Shown: positions 13,575-20,074 of the stretch, piece after piece
How the letters are laid out: every line of letters begins with the position of its first letter
Position numbering within the stretch: the stretch's first letter is position 1
From: CAYSIX01 sp964431205
GTDB taxonomy: Bacteria > Planctomycetota > Phycisphaerae > Phycisphaerales > Phycisphaeraceae
DNA length: 23,322 nt
Direction: 5' to 3'
Assembly: GCA_964431205.1 (NCBI GenBank)
Contig: CAYSIX010000035.1
Coordinates: 1 to 23,322 of the forward strand
Made by a program: the position numbers and the translations under genes
Notes under the pieces: model-generated
Database searches by the model: none
Seen by the model: only the letters and a program-made list of their open reading frames with translations
What the model was told of the DNA's origin: nothing

Positions 13575-14763
13575 GACTCGCCTCAAAGAGCGGTGCGGGT
13601 TGCCCGTCGAAACGGCGATGTGTCCCCGGCCGCAGCGCCCCGGCGATCCGGCGCTCGGCCATCGCGGCGTAGCCCGGATTCAGCTCGATACCGATCGAAT
13701 CCCGACCAAGCTGCTCAGCGACCAGCAACGTGGTGCCGCTGCCGGCGAAGGGGTCGAGCACCGTGCAGGGGCGGGGCTCACCGGCTGCACAGGCGCACGA
13801 CGCCGCCCAGCCCGTCGTGCGCGGGCCGACGTAGTTGCGATAAAAGCCCCCGCCCTTGAAGTCGTTTGATTCGTCTCGCTGGCCGAGAACAAGGTCGTCG
13901 CGGTGATCGTGCCATGATCCGCGCGCGGCGCCCCGCTCGACGATGCGCACCCACGGCGCACCACACGCCGGGCAGCAGCCTCGCTCGGACGTGCCCGCCT
14001 TGATGCACCGCTCAGGCAGGGCTCGCGGAAAGGTCGCGAAGTGAGAGTCGGGGAGCGGCTCGCTGGGGATCGTCCAGGCCGAGCGTGCGTTGCGCCGGCT
14101 GACTAACCCGGCGGTGGCGGCGCTGAAATCCGCGTTCTGCTTGACGCCGCTGCCGGGCGCTTGCTCCAGCGCTTTGGGATTCAGCCCATCGCCGCGGGAA
14201 TGAGCGTTGCCCGTCACTGGCTCGCGGATCGCCTCAGCGTCGTAAAAGTAGCGTGGCCTCTTGGTCAGCAGAAAGATGTACTCATGCGCCTTCGTGCATC
14301 GGTCCCGGACGCTTTCGGGCATCGGGTTCGGTTTATGCCACACAATATCCTGTCGCAAATACCAGCCGGCGGCTTGGAGTGCGAAGGCGATGCGCCACGG
14401 CGGGCCCACCAGGTCTTTGGGTTTCAGCCCGGCGGGCGTCGTCGGCCGCGCGAGGCCGATCGCGCCGCGGTTGCGGATGTTCGGTGAGGTCACGTCGTAG
14501 GCCGGTCGGTTGCCGGAGGCGTAGGCGTCGCCCAAGTTCACCCAGCAGGTGCCGTCATCGCGCAGCACGCAGCGGACGGCCTCGAACACGGCCACCATCC
14601 GATCCAGGTGGCCCTCGATTGTGGGCTCAAGCCCGATCTGGCCTTCAACACCGTAGTCCCGCAGGCCCCAGTACGGCGGACTGGTCACGACGCAATGCAC
14701 CGAGCCGTCGACAAGGTCGCCGAGTCGGTCAAGCACGTCGCCGACAAGAACGCGGTGGCTCAT
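13561..14763 (-). CDS. Orphan beta-class DNA methyltransferase (N4-cytosine or N6-adenine)
   Basis: A 400-residue S-adenosylmethionine-dependent DNA methyltransferase. The catalytic motif IV TSPPYW (residues 27-32) precedes the cofactor-binding motif I DPFAGSGTT (337-345), the order that defines the beta class (N6_N4_Mtase family). SPPY is compatible with N4-cytosine or N6-adenine methylation. Between them is the target-recognition region, including Cys pairs at about 263-267 and 323-325 (CCPAC and CAC) that could hold zinc. No restriction enzyme gene is beside it, so it is an orphan enzyme. Protecting phage DNA from host restriction is the usual role. The ATG at 14763 has AAGG upstream, and the gene ends overlapping the winged-helix gene. 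The recognition sequence cannot be read from the protein. Confidence 0.9.
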   Translation of the reverse strand: MSHRVLVGDVLDRLGDLVDGSVHCVVTSPPYWGLRDYGVEGQIGLEPTIEGHLDRMVAVFEAVRCVLRDDGTCWVNLGDAYASGNRPAYDVTSPNIRNRGAIGLARPTTPAGLKPKDLVGPPWRIAFALQAAGWYLRQDIVWHKPNPMPESVRDRCTKAHEYIFLLTKRPRYFYDAEAIREPVTGNAHSRGDGLNPKALEQAPGSGVKQNADFSAATAGLVSRRNARSAWTIPSEPLPDSHFATFPRALPERCIKAGTSERGCCPACGAPWVRIVERGAARGSWHDHRDDLVLGQRDESNDFKGGGFYRNYVGPRTTGWAASCACAAGEPRPCTVLDPFAGSGTTLLVAEQLGRDSIGIELNPGYAAMAERRIAGALRPGTHRRFDGQPAPLFEASRDDA

Positions 14764-14792
14764 TCAAGGGACCTTGTCCAACTCAAGCGGGG

Positions 14793-15431
14793 TCATCCCA
14801 TTGCCCAAGCGGTCAGGGGGTGGTCTTTGCGGTCGATCACCGTCACCGGCCAGCCCGTTATTCGGGCCAGTTGATCCATCAGCGGGTCGTAGATCACGGG
14901 GACCGTCAGGTGGGGGTGTTCGCGCATCGCGTACCACAGCCTCGCGTTGTTCGGGTTGTCGGGGTCCGCCTTCTTGACAAAGGCGCCGGTGGCATGACCC
15001 TCGACCGCCCGCGCGGCGGCCCGCTCGTAAAACGTGTGACTGGCCACGATCAGTCCCAGGTGTGCCGGGCCGTACTTGCCCAGCATCTGCTCGACCAACG
15101 TCTCGTCGTTGGGCGTGCGATGCTTCCAGTGCTGCGGCCAGTCGAATGAGTCCTCGATTGCCCGCTTCGCGACGGCCTCGGCCATGTCGGCCGCCACCGC
15201 CGCCAGGTCGCTCAGCGCGAGCTGCTCGATCTGCTCGAGCTGCTCGACCTCGCCGGGTGTGGAATAGCAATCAAACGCCTTGGTGAGATGATGCGCCACG
15301 CCGACCACGTCTCGAGACTCGTCGGTCACGTACACCAGCACGCCGGCCTCGGCCCGCCAGCCGCGTGCCTTGGCCAAACGCTCCAGCGCCGCCACCCAAA
15401 CACAGACCCGTTCGACGACATCACGCTCCAT
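14793..15431 (-). CDS. Unknown protein, 212 residues
   Basis: A soluble mixed alpha/beta protein that I do not recognise. The N-terminal helix (MERDVVERVCVWVAALERLAKARGW) is followed by a strand-rich part (GVLVYVTDES) and a long helical section with heptad-like Leu/Ile/Glu repeats (GEVEQLEQIEQLALSDLAAV). The C-terminal part (HLTVPVIYDPLMDQLARITGWPVTVID) is compact. The ATG at 15431 overlaps the stop of the previous gene and has a strong GGAGG site 6 nt upstream. It lies inside the nucleic-acid-metabolism run between RusA and the methyltransferase, so a role in replication, recombination or host takeover is possible, but nothing in the sequence proves it. Confidence 0.6.
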   Translation of the reverse strand: MERDVVERVCVWVAALERLAKARGWRAEAGVLVYVTDESRDVVGVAHHLTKAFDCYSTPGEVEQLEQIEQLALSDLAAVAADMAEAVAKRAIEDSFDWPQHWKHRTPNDETLVEQMLGKYGPAHLGLIVASHTFYERAAARAVEGHATGAFVKKADPDNPNNARLWYAMREHPHLTVPVIYDPLMDQLARITGWPVTVIDRKDHPLTAWAMG

Positions 15432-16206
15432 CCGCCACCTCCGTTACCTGCTGCGGCAGCTCGGTCGGCGGAACGTGCTTGGCCACCAGGATCAGCCGGT
15501 CATCGCTGATGCCGGCTTTCTTGGCCCGGTGGATCATGGCCTGCCAGCCGTGCAGGACGGCGTTGCTCGCCAGGTTACGGGCCGCCGCCCACTGCGTGCC
15601 GCTGAGCTCGCTGCCGATCGGCCCGAGCATGGACGGCTCAATCTGGTCCATGACGGCGATCAGCCGCTTCTCGTCGTAACGCCCCTTTGGGACGTTGCGG
15701 ATCAAGGCAAAAGCCGCCGCCTGAATCGTCAGCTCGTAGCCAGGTCCCAGGCCGCCCATCTCGATCGTGTTCACGATGTCGCCGCGCTCGAAGGCGTCGG
15801 CGGCATCCCAGGCAGTCTCATGCACCACGGTTTTTCTCCTTAGCCGTTCGCGGTCCTCGATCAGCATCACCACGACAAAGTCGTCGCAGTCCGCTGCGTT
15901 GGCGTAGTTGGCGTGTCCCCGCGGGCATCTCCCGAAGTAAACCGTGAAGAAGCGCCGCACCGCCGGCCCGGAGGCGATCGAGAAAGCCCGCAGCTCGGCG
16001 ACGCTGGCAGGCTCCCTCACCTCCGGCCCGGGCGAAACCATGACCGGCGGCTCGGCGTCCCTGCAAGGCCGGCAATGGAAGTTCACCCGCGGAGGCGGCG
16101 CGTCACGCGGCTGGATGCGCCCACAAAAGTGCCATCGGTCGGCGCGGGCCTTGCGGAGTTCGGCCGGCGCGTTCGCGATCATCAGCATGTCGGGCCTGCC
16201 GATCAT
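15421..16206 (-). CDS. Unknown protein with Cys-His-rich zinc-binding-like N-terminus
   Basis: A 261-residue protein of unknown function. The N-terminal third has spaced Cys/His residues (WHFC near 26-28, then FHCRPC near 43-48) that could bind one zinc ion. A second set follows in RCPRGH and ADCDDF. The middle contains strand/helix elements (FVVVMLIEDRERL). The C-terminal third is helical (ELTIQAAAFALIRNV, WAAARNLASNAVLHGWQAMI). The ATG at 16206 forms an ATGA overlap with the gene before it and has GGAG close upstream, which decides it against a GTG at 16218. It is co-translated with the RusA run. No catalytic motif is recognised. Confidence 0.6.
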   Translation of the reverse strand: MIGRPDMLMIANAPAELRKARADRWHFCGRIQPRDAPPPRVNFHCRPCRDAEPPVMVSPGPEVREPASVAELRAFSIASGPAVRRFFTVYFGRCPRGHANYANAADCDDFVVVMLIEDRERLRRKTVVHETAWDAADAFERGDIVNTIEMGGLGPGYELTIQAAAFALIRNVPKGRYDEKRLIAVMDQIEPSMLGPIGSELSGTQWAAARNLASNAVLHGWQAMIHRAKKAGISDDRLILVAKHVPPTELPQQVTEVADGA

Positions 16207-16421
16207 CCTTCTCCCCACGCATCGCTTTCACGGACCTTTGCCACCACGGCCGTGTACGGTTCGACCACGACGACCTCGCTGCCGCTGCGCAGGTGGATGC
16301 GGGTCGCGTATCGGTGCGCGCCGTTGTCAATCCTGACCACGATCTGCTCCACCGCTTCGATGTCGCCGGCACTGACCGCGACCTTCATCCCGCCCGACTC
16401 ATGCAACGTCAGCTCGATCAC
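16203..16421 (-). CDS. FlbD-like small protein
   Basis: A 72-residue protein that opens IELTLHES and continues with VSAGDIEAVEQ, then ATRIHLRSGSEVVVVEPYTA. This is the pattern of the FlbD family (I-x-LT, then IE-x-IE, then I-x-L-x-x-G-x-x-x-VVxE), known in flagellar operons and also found in many phages, where its role is unknown. The reading begins at a GTG at 16421, whose GTGA overlaps the stop of the RusA gene. It ends with an ATGA overlap with the next gene, so the three are tightly coupled. A longer frame to 16481 would only read through the RusA gene. The FlbD link is by pattern. A function in phage DNA metabolism is inferred from its place. Confidence 0.6.
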   Translation of the reverse strand: MIELTLHESGGMKVAVSAGDIEAVEQIVVRIDNGAHRYATRIHLRSGSEVVVVEPYTAVVAKVRESDAWGEG

Positions 16422-16903
16422 TTGACCCGCCGCCCCTCGATGGTGATGAGCGTCGCCAGGTCGTCGGCCGGCACGCCCCACTTGCCGTCGTTCTTCCGCT
16501 GATGCACCGTCAACGTCAGGCTGCCGGCGTCGTCGGGGATGACACCCAGCCCGCCTTGGCGACCGACGCCGCGGTCACGCCGGCCACCGGCCTTTTTCTG
16601 AGCCCGAAGCGCGTCCACCAGCGGCTTCACCGAGCCGTACAGGTTGTCGATGTCCATCGCCCTCTGGCGCTTGCCCCACAGTCGCGTGATGGTCAGGCTG
16701 ACCGGCCCCTCAAACCTCGGGATGCCGCCGGTCGCCAGGGCGTAGACCGTGACCAGGTGCAGCGCCTTGGCCTTGTGCTTGCGGACCTTGGACCAGTGCG
16801 CCATCGCCACGTCGTTGAGCGTGGGCGGGAAGTAGTCGGGGATCACCAGACGCCACACGTCCGGGCCCTCGCACGCCGCGGCCTTAGTTGAGCGTTGGGT
16901 CAT
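16418..16903 (-). CDS. RusA-family Holliday junction resolvase
   Basis: A 161-residue protein with the RusA signature. A beta-strand start (VWRLVIPDYFPPTLND) and a loop of basic residues are followed by the catalytic segment RAMDIDNLYGSVKPLVDALR. There Asp84, Asp86 and Asp97 correspond to the metal-binding aspartates, and Lys93 to the conserved lysine of RusA. VIPDD (121-125) matches the conserved end motif of the family. RusA cuts four-way junctions and in phages resolves recombination or replication intermediates and branched packaging substrates. An insertion between the two motifs (AQKKAGGRRDRGVGRQGGL) is longer and more basic than in E. coli RusA. The ATG at 16903 overlaps the preceding gene by 20 nt. 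Confidence 0.85.
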   Translation of the reverse strand: MTQRSTKAAACEGPDVWRLVIPDYFPPTLNDVAMAHWSKVRKHKAKALHLVTVYALATGGIPRFEGPVSLTITRLWGKRQRAMDIDNLYGSVKPLVDALRAQKKAGGRRDRGVGRQGGLGVIPDDAGSLTLTVHQRKNDGKWGVPADDLATLITIEGRRVK

Positions 16904-17306
16904 GGGATGGGACTTCCGGGTCCTGGCCGCCCAGCGACTCCACAGGCACCACGGGGAACCCGTGAAACTGCTTCATCACCTTCGGGTCGCCGGCCAGTTG
17001 ATCCAGACGCTGGCGTTCCAGCATCGCGGCAAGGCACGCGACCTGGAGTTGCAGGCACGCGATCTGCCGATCCCGGTTCTCAAGGGCCAGCATCGCCGCG
17101 TTGAAGTGGTGGCGGTTCACGAACAGCGGCCGGGGCCGGCGCAGCACCTGCCAGCACCACCGCACCGACGCCAGGATCAGGTTCAGCGGCACCACCGCCA
17201 CGACCAGCTCGTTGCGGGTCGGGTCGGTCCAGCAGTAGCCCAGGAACCGGCCGCGGCGGACATGGTTCTCAACCCTCTGGATCGGCAGCAGGCGTCGCCA
17301 ACGCAT
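16884..17306 (-). CDS. Small membrane-associated protein of unknown role
   Basis: A 140-residue protein with a basic N-terminus (MRWRRLLPIQRVENHVRRGR). One probable transmembrane or membrane-inserted helix lies at about residues 34-53 (LVVAVVPLNLILASVRWCW), then a basic patch (VLRRPRP) and an amphipathic helix at about 66-105 (AAMLALENRDRQIACLQLQ), possibly a coiled coil. The order basic N-terminus, hydrophobic helix, basic patch fits a cytoplasm-facing inner-membrane protein. The ATG at 17306 has AGGA 7 nt upstream. The CAACATTG element lies 22 nt upstream and overlaps the stop of the previous gene. No named family is recognised. Lysis or superinfection roles are possible but not shown. Confidence 0.55.
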   Translation of the reverse strand: MRWRRLLPIQRVENHVRRGRFLGYCWTDPTRNELVVAVVPLNLILASVRWCWQVLRRPRPLFVNRHHFNAAMLALENRDRQIACLQLQVACLAAMLERQRLDQLAGDPKVMKQFHGFPVVPVESLGGQDPEVPSHDPTLN

Positions 17307-17327
17307 AAGCCAATCCTACCAAGTTTG

Positions 17328-17597
17328 TCAATGTTGCGCGGGGCGGTCCGTTCCCGTGCCGTTGCGTTTCTCGGCCGCGTCGCGCAGGCGGGCAACCTCG
17401 GCGGTGAGGACCTTGAGCTGCGTGCTGATCCCTGAGAGTTGCCGGCTCGTCAGCCGCTCCAGCTCGCGCAGGCGATCCTCGTGGTCCTCGAGCATCCGGT
17501 CTGTCGGGCTTGAGGCGAACGACCAGACCGCGATCGCGCCGACAATGACGGCGACCACGGCGCTGATCCAGGCTGGGGCGTTAGGGTGGTCCTTCAC
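17328..17597 (-). CDS. Small protein with one N-terminal transmembrane helix and a coiled coil
   Basis: An 89-residue protein with one transmembrane helix at about residues 10-28 (WISAVVAVIVGAIAVWSFA), then a charged coiled coil at about 34-77 (MLEDHEDRLRELERL, LKVLTAEVARLRDAAEK) with regular Leu spacing. This is the architecture of inner-membrane spanin subunits (Rz-like) and of several virion- or lysis-associated phage proteins. No matching outer-membrane spanin lipoprotein is next to it, although a lipoprotein-like segment lies 2.8 kb upstream. The start is a GTG at 17597 with GGGAG 6 nt upstream. It follows the FmdB-like gene by a few bases. Spanin is one option among several. Confidence 0.6.
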   Translation of the reverse strand: MKDHPNAPAWISAVVAVIVGAIAVWSFASSPTDRMLEDHEDRLRELERLTSRQLSGISTQLKVLTAEVARLRDAAEKRNGTGTDRPAQH

Positions 17598-17600
17598 ACG

Positions 17601-17888
17601 TTACTCCCGTTCGTAGCCGAACTTGGCCATGATGTTCCGTTCCTGGGCCCGGCTGGTGATGATCGGCTTGCCCTCGGCGGTGCAGGGCACGCCCTTGAGG
17701 TGCCTGGGCAGGCGGTTGCTGATGTAGGGCTTCCAGGGGTCCCCGGCGACCGCGGCGGGCCGACTCAGAACCCTAGTGACCCTCCGGCCATCCGGCAGCG
17801 TGACCCGCGCGCCGATGTCCGGCGCCTCGGTTGCCGGCATTTCGTGCTCCACCAGCTCACCGTCGTCGGTGATGAACTCGTACCGCAT
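17601..17888 (-). CDS. FmdB-like small protein without zinc ligands
   Basis: A 95-residue protein directly behind the portal gene (TAG stop and ATG start abut). It begins with MRYEFITDDGELVEHEM, the start typical of FmdB-like phage proteins. It ends with the pattern PYISNRLP...GVPCTAEGKPIITSRAQERNI...GYERE, which is seen in many small phage proteins next to portal or terminase genes. True FmdB proteins have a CxxC zinc ribbon. Here only one Cys remains, so zinc binding is unlikely. The function is unknown. The ATG at 17888 has GGAGG 6 nt upstream, overlapping the portal's last codons. Confidence 0.65.
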   Translation of the reverse strand: MRYEFITDDGELVEHEMPATEAPDIGARVTLPDGRRVTRVLSRPAAVAGDPWKPYISNRLPRHLKGVPCTAEGKPIITSRAQERNIMAKFGYERE

Positions 17889-19727
17889 CTACCGCCTCCC
17901 TCCCGGCCGGGCCGGCTGGGGGCCACGGACGTTGCCGGCCCGTGTGGTGGGGTTGGTGGGCACGCCGCCCGGCGCGGCGGGGCCTTCGGCGTTCGCCCCG
18001 TTGCCGCCCGGCGTCGGCATCGCGCCGGTCAGATTCGGCAGCAGACTTCGGCGTGCCCAGCCGGCGTTCGGTGGTGTGCCCTGCTGGGGCACCTGGCGGC
18101 CACCGATGACCTGGCTGACCGGGAACATCGGCGGCTGGCCGAACGCGCCGAACAGCTCGGGGATGATCCATTCCTCGGCCTTGTCGCCCAGCTCGTAGCC
18201 GTCTGCCAGGTCGCGCAGGACGGTCATCCACCGCACCCAAGGCATCGAGGGGGCCATCTGCGCGATCGTGATGAACAGGTCGTAGAAGGTCAGCAGGTTC
18301 TGGCGGGCCTCGGCTTCGCTCTGCAGCGTGTTGACCCGCACCTTGAGCTGCATGTCATCCCACGTCGCCAGGCCGTCCTGGGGGCTTGGGCCCCCGAAGA
18401 ACAGCCCCTCGAGCAGCTCGCCCGAGTAGGGGTCGCGGCGGTTGACCGGGATCACGATGCCCTCGGTGTGCCACAAGTACCACCCGACGGCGCGGAACAC
18501 GTGCTCGGTGCATCGCAGGGCCCGACGCTTGATGTAGCCGATGCGATTGTTCAGCGCGTCGGAAGCGATCTGCGCTTCGGTCGCCGTGTCCGCCTCGCCG
18601 ACCGAACCCTGCACCGTCGCGGTCATGCCGCTGATCCGGTCGAGCCGGTTGCGGATGTACTCGGTGAACGTGTACTGCTGGTCGGTCGCCCCGTCGAGCT
18701 CGACCTGCACGTAGTTGCCGGTGATCCCCTTGACCGGAATGATCTCGCCGTCCTCGGCGTTGGCCAGCTTCTGACCCAGGTCGGGGTTGTTGGCCTCGAC
18801 CAGCCCGAGCCGCTTGCGCCGGGCCGCCGCGCGGCCCATCGCCTGGGCGTGGACGTTCAGGTCCCGGTTCTGGTCCTGGACCGCGATCAGGGTCGTCAGC
18901 GGCCACGCCTGGCCGGGGATCGGGAAGGCGTCGTAGAGGACGTAGGGGCCCGTCCGGGGCCCGTAGAACTCACGCTCGGGGTACAGCTCGGCGTTGCGGT
19001 CGCCGTCCACCAAGACCCGAAGCGTGTTCCGCTCCCGCAGCCAGACGTTGTAGCACTTGACCCGTTGGCGGCCGAGCTGGCTGCCCGAGCGCTTCTTCCA
19101 CGCCGCCCGAACCCGTTCGCCGCCGGCCGTGGCCTCGCTTTCCTCGCGGTCGTCCCCGGCGATCAGGCGGGCCACCACGTCCTGGTCGGCGTCGGGGTCG
19201 GCCCGCAGCTCGTCGAGGTCCTTCCAGTACCAGTGCCCGCGGAACTGCGCCGTCGCAGCGTCGTCGGCCAGCGCGTCGAGGAAAAACCGGTGGACCGGGA
19301 TGCGCTTGATCGCCGGCGTCACCACGCCGCGGCTGAAGCGCGTGTCCTCATCGAGGTAGACCATCGCCACGCCACGGATCACGAGGTACTCGAAGTGGAC
19401 CGGCTCGATCAGCTCGGCGAAGCCCACGTCCTCCGACCAGGCGTTGCTGCCGTCCTCGATCGCCTGACCCACGGCACGGTGGCCGATCACTCGGGCCGGG
19501 CGGATCGAGACCTCGGGGTTGCCCCGCCCGAGCTGGGGCAGAACGTTGGAGACGAAGGCGAAGTTGAAGTTTTCCGGCTCGGGCTCCGAAGCGTTCATGT
19601 CCTGGCGATACCAGCGGCCCGTCAGGCGCCGCATGATGTCGGCGGCGACGGCGACGTGCTCTTCGGTTTCGTGGATCGCGGCCTCGACTTCGAGCCAGAG
19701 GTCTTCAGTGGTTGGATTGAAAGCCAT
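17889..19727 (-). CDS. Portal protein
   Basis: A 612-residue protein with the features of a podovirus-type portal. A helical N-terminus (LWLEVEAAIHETEEHVAVAADIMRRLTGRWY) is followed by a strand/loop domain and a long stem-like helix region (QDQNRDLNVHAQAMGRAAARR, then IRNRLDRISGMTATVQG). EAQIASDALNNRIGYIKRRALR resembles the conserved portal segment before the crown. The last ~45 residues are Gly/Pro/Asn-rich and disordered. Twelve copies form the vertex ring through which terminase drives DNA. The ATG at 19727 has GGGAG 7 nt upstream. A longer frame to 19814 would read through a hairpin and encode a Cys-rich, implausible N-terminus. It is separated from the terminase gene by eleven other genes. 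Confidence 0.85.
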   Translation of the reverse strand: MAFNPTTEDLWLEVEAAIHETEEHVAVAADIMRRLTGRWYRQDMNASEPEPENFNFAFVSNVLPQLGRGNPEVSIRPARVIGHRAVGQAIEDGSNAWSEDVGFAELIEPVHFEYLVIRGVAMVYLDEDTRFSRGVVTPAIKRIPVHRFFLDALADDAATAQFRGHWYWKDLDELRADPDADQDVVARLIAGDDREESEATAGGERVRAAWKKRSGSQLGRQRVKCYNVWLRERNTLRVLVDGDRNAELYPEREFYGPRTGPYVLYDAFPIPGQAWPLTTLIAVQDQNRDLNVHAQAMGRAAARRKRLGLVEANNPDLGQKLANAEDGEIIPVKGITGNYVQVELDGATDQQYTFTEYIRNRLDRISGMTATVQGSVGEADTATEAQIASDALNNRIGYIKRRALRCTEHVFRAVGWYLWHTEGIVIPVNRRDPYSGELLEGLFFGGPSPQDGLATWDDMQLKVRVNTLQSEAEARQNLLTFYDLFITIAQMAPSMPWVRWMTVLRDLADGYELGDKAEEWIIPELFGAFGQPPMFPVSQVIGGRQVPQQGTPPNAGWARRSLLPNLTGAMPTPGGNGANAEGPAAPGGVPTNPTTRAGNVRGPQPARPGGRR

Positions 19728-19770
19728 CGCGTTACTCCCGTAGGATGCACACGCGATCGCTTCCGCTTTC

Positions 19771-19805
19771 ACCCCGCACGGCTGACACCCGCCGCGGGGT
19801 TTTTT
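19771..19805 (+). terminator. Rho-independent terminator facing the plus strand
   Basis: ACCCCGC (19771-19777) pairs perfectly with GCGGGGT (19794-19800) and is followed on the plus strand by six T (19800-19805). The loop can form an inner GGC/GCC pairing. On the minus strand, where all genes lie, no T-run follows the stem, so this signal would stop plus-strand (antisense) transcription. It lies in the 83-base gap upstream of the portal gene. Confidence 0.65.
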
Positions 19806-19810
19806 CGTGC

Positions 19811-20074
19811 TCACACGGGCTGTTCAGGCCGCTCGGGCCGCGTAGATGAGTCGGCCGGGAGGTCCGGCGGCGGGATCGGGCGGCCGAGCCTGGCCAGGGC
19901 GTCCCTGACCGCCTGATCGACCTGGTCGTCGGTCAGCTTCGCCTCGGCGAGGATCTGCTGCTTCTGGTCCTCGGTCAGCCGCCCCTCCTGCTGGGCGAGC
20001 TGGAGCTGGGTAATGGCGAAGTCGAGGATCGCCCGGCCCGTTCCGATCAGAGCGAGAATCGTGGCTGCGTTCAC
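19811..20074 (-). CDS. Small helical protein of unknown function
   Basis: An 87-residue protein with a short hydrophobic N-terminal helix (ILALIGTGRAILDFAITQL), a helical charged part (LTEDQKQQILAEAKLTDDQVDQAVRDAL) and a Pro-rich tail. The LTEDQKQ and LTDDQVDQ segments form a short internal repeat. The start is a GTG at 20074 with AGGAG 7 nt upstream, and a TGA lies in this frame three codons upstream, so it is a separate gene. It is overlapped along its whole length by the open frame of the upstream gene. The composition of this protein looks natural and that of the overlapping frame does not. Its place before the portal gene suggests a virion- or lysis-associated role. Confidence 0.62.
   Translation of the reverse strand: MNAATILALIGTGRAILDFAITQLQLAQQEGRLTEDQKQQILAEAKLTDDQVDQAVRDALARLGRPIPPPDLPADSSTRPERPEQPV

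Noticed and set aside
12828..13859. Plus-strand frame whose first 25 residues look like a membrane helix
   Set aside because: The hydrophobic start is the translation of the AT-rich patch. It begins at a TTG without an SD, and the rest is a shadow of the winged-helix and methyltransferase genes.
17303..17331. TTGACA upstream of the 140-residue membrane protein as a promoter
   Set aside because: The matching -10 position (TTATGC) fits poorly and would overlap the start codon, although the gene has a good SD that needs a leader.
17586..19916. Long open frame on the plus strand, antisense to the portal gene
   Set aside because: Long antisense frames are expected in GC-rich DNA with G/C at third positions. 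The product is a Val/Asp/Arg/Leu-rich shadow with no domain, and the portal reading is clear.
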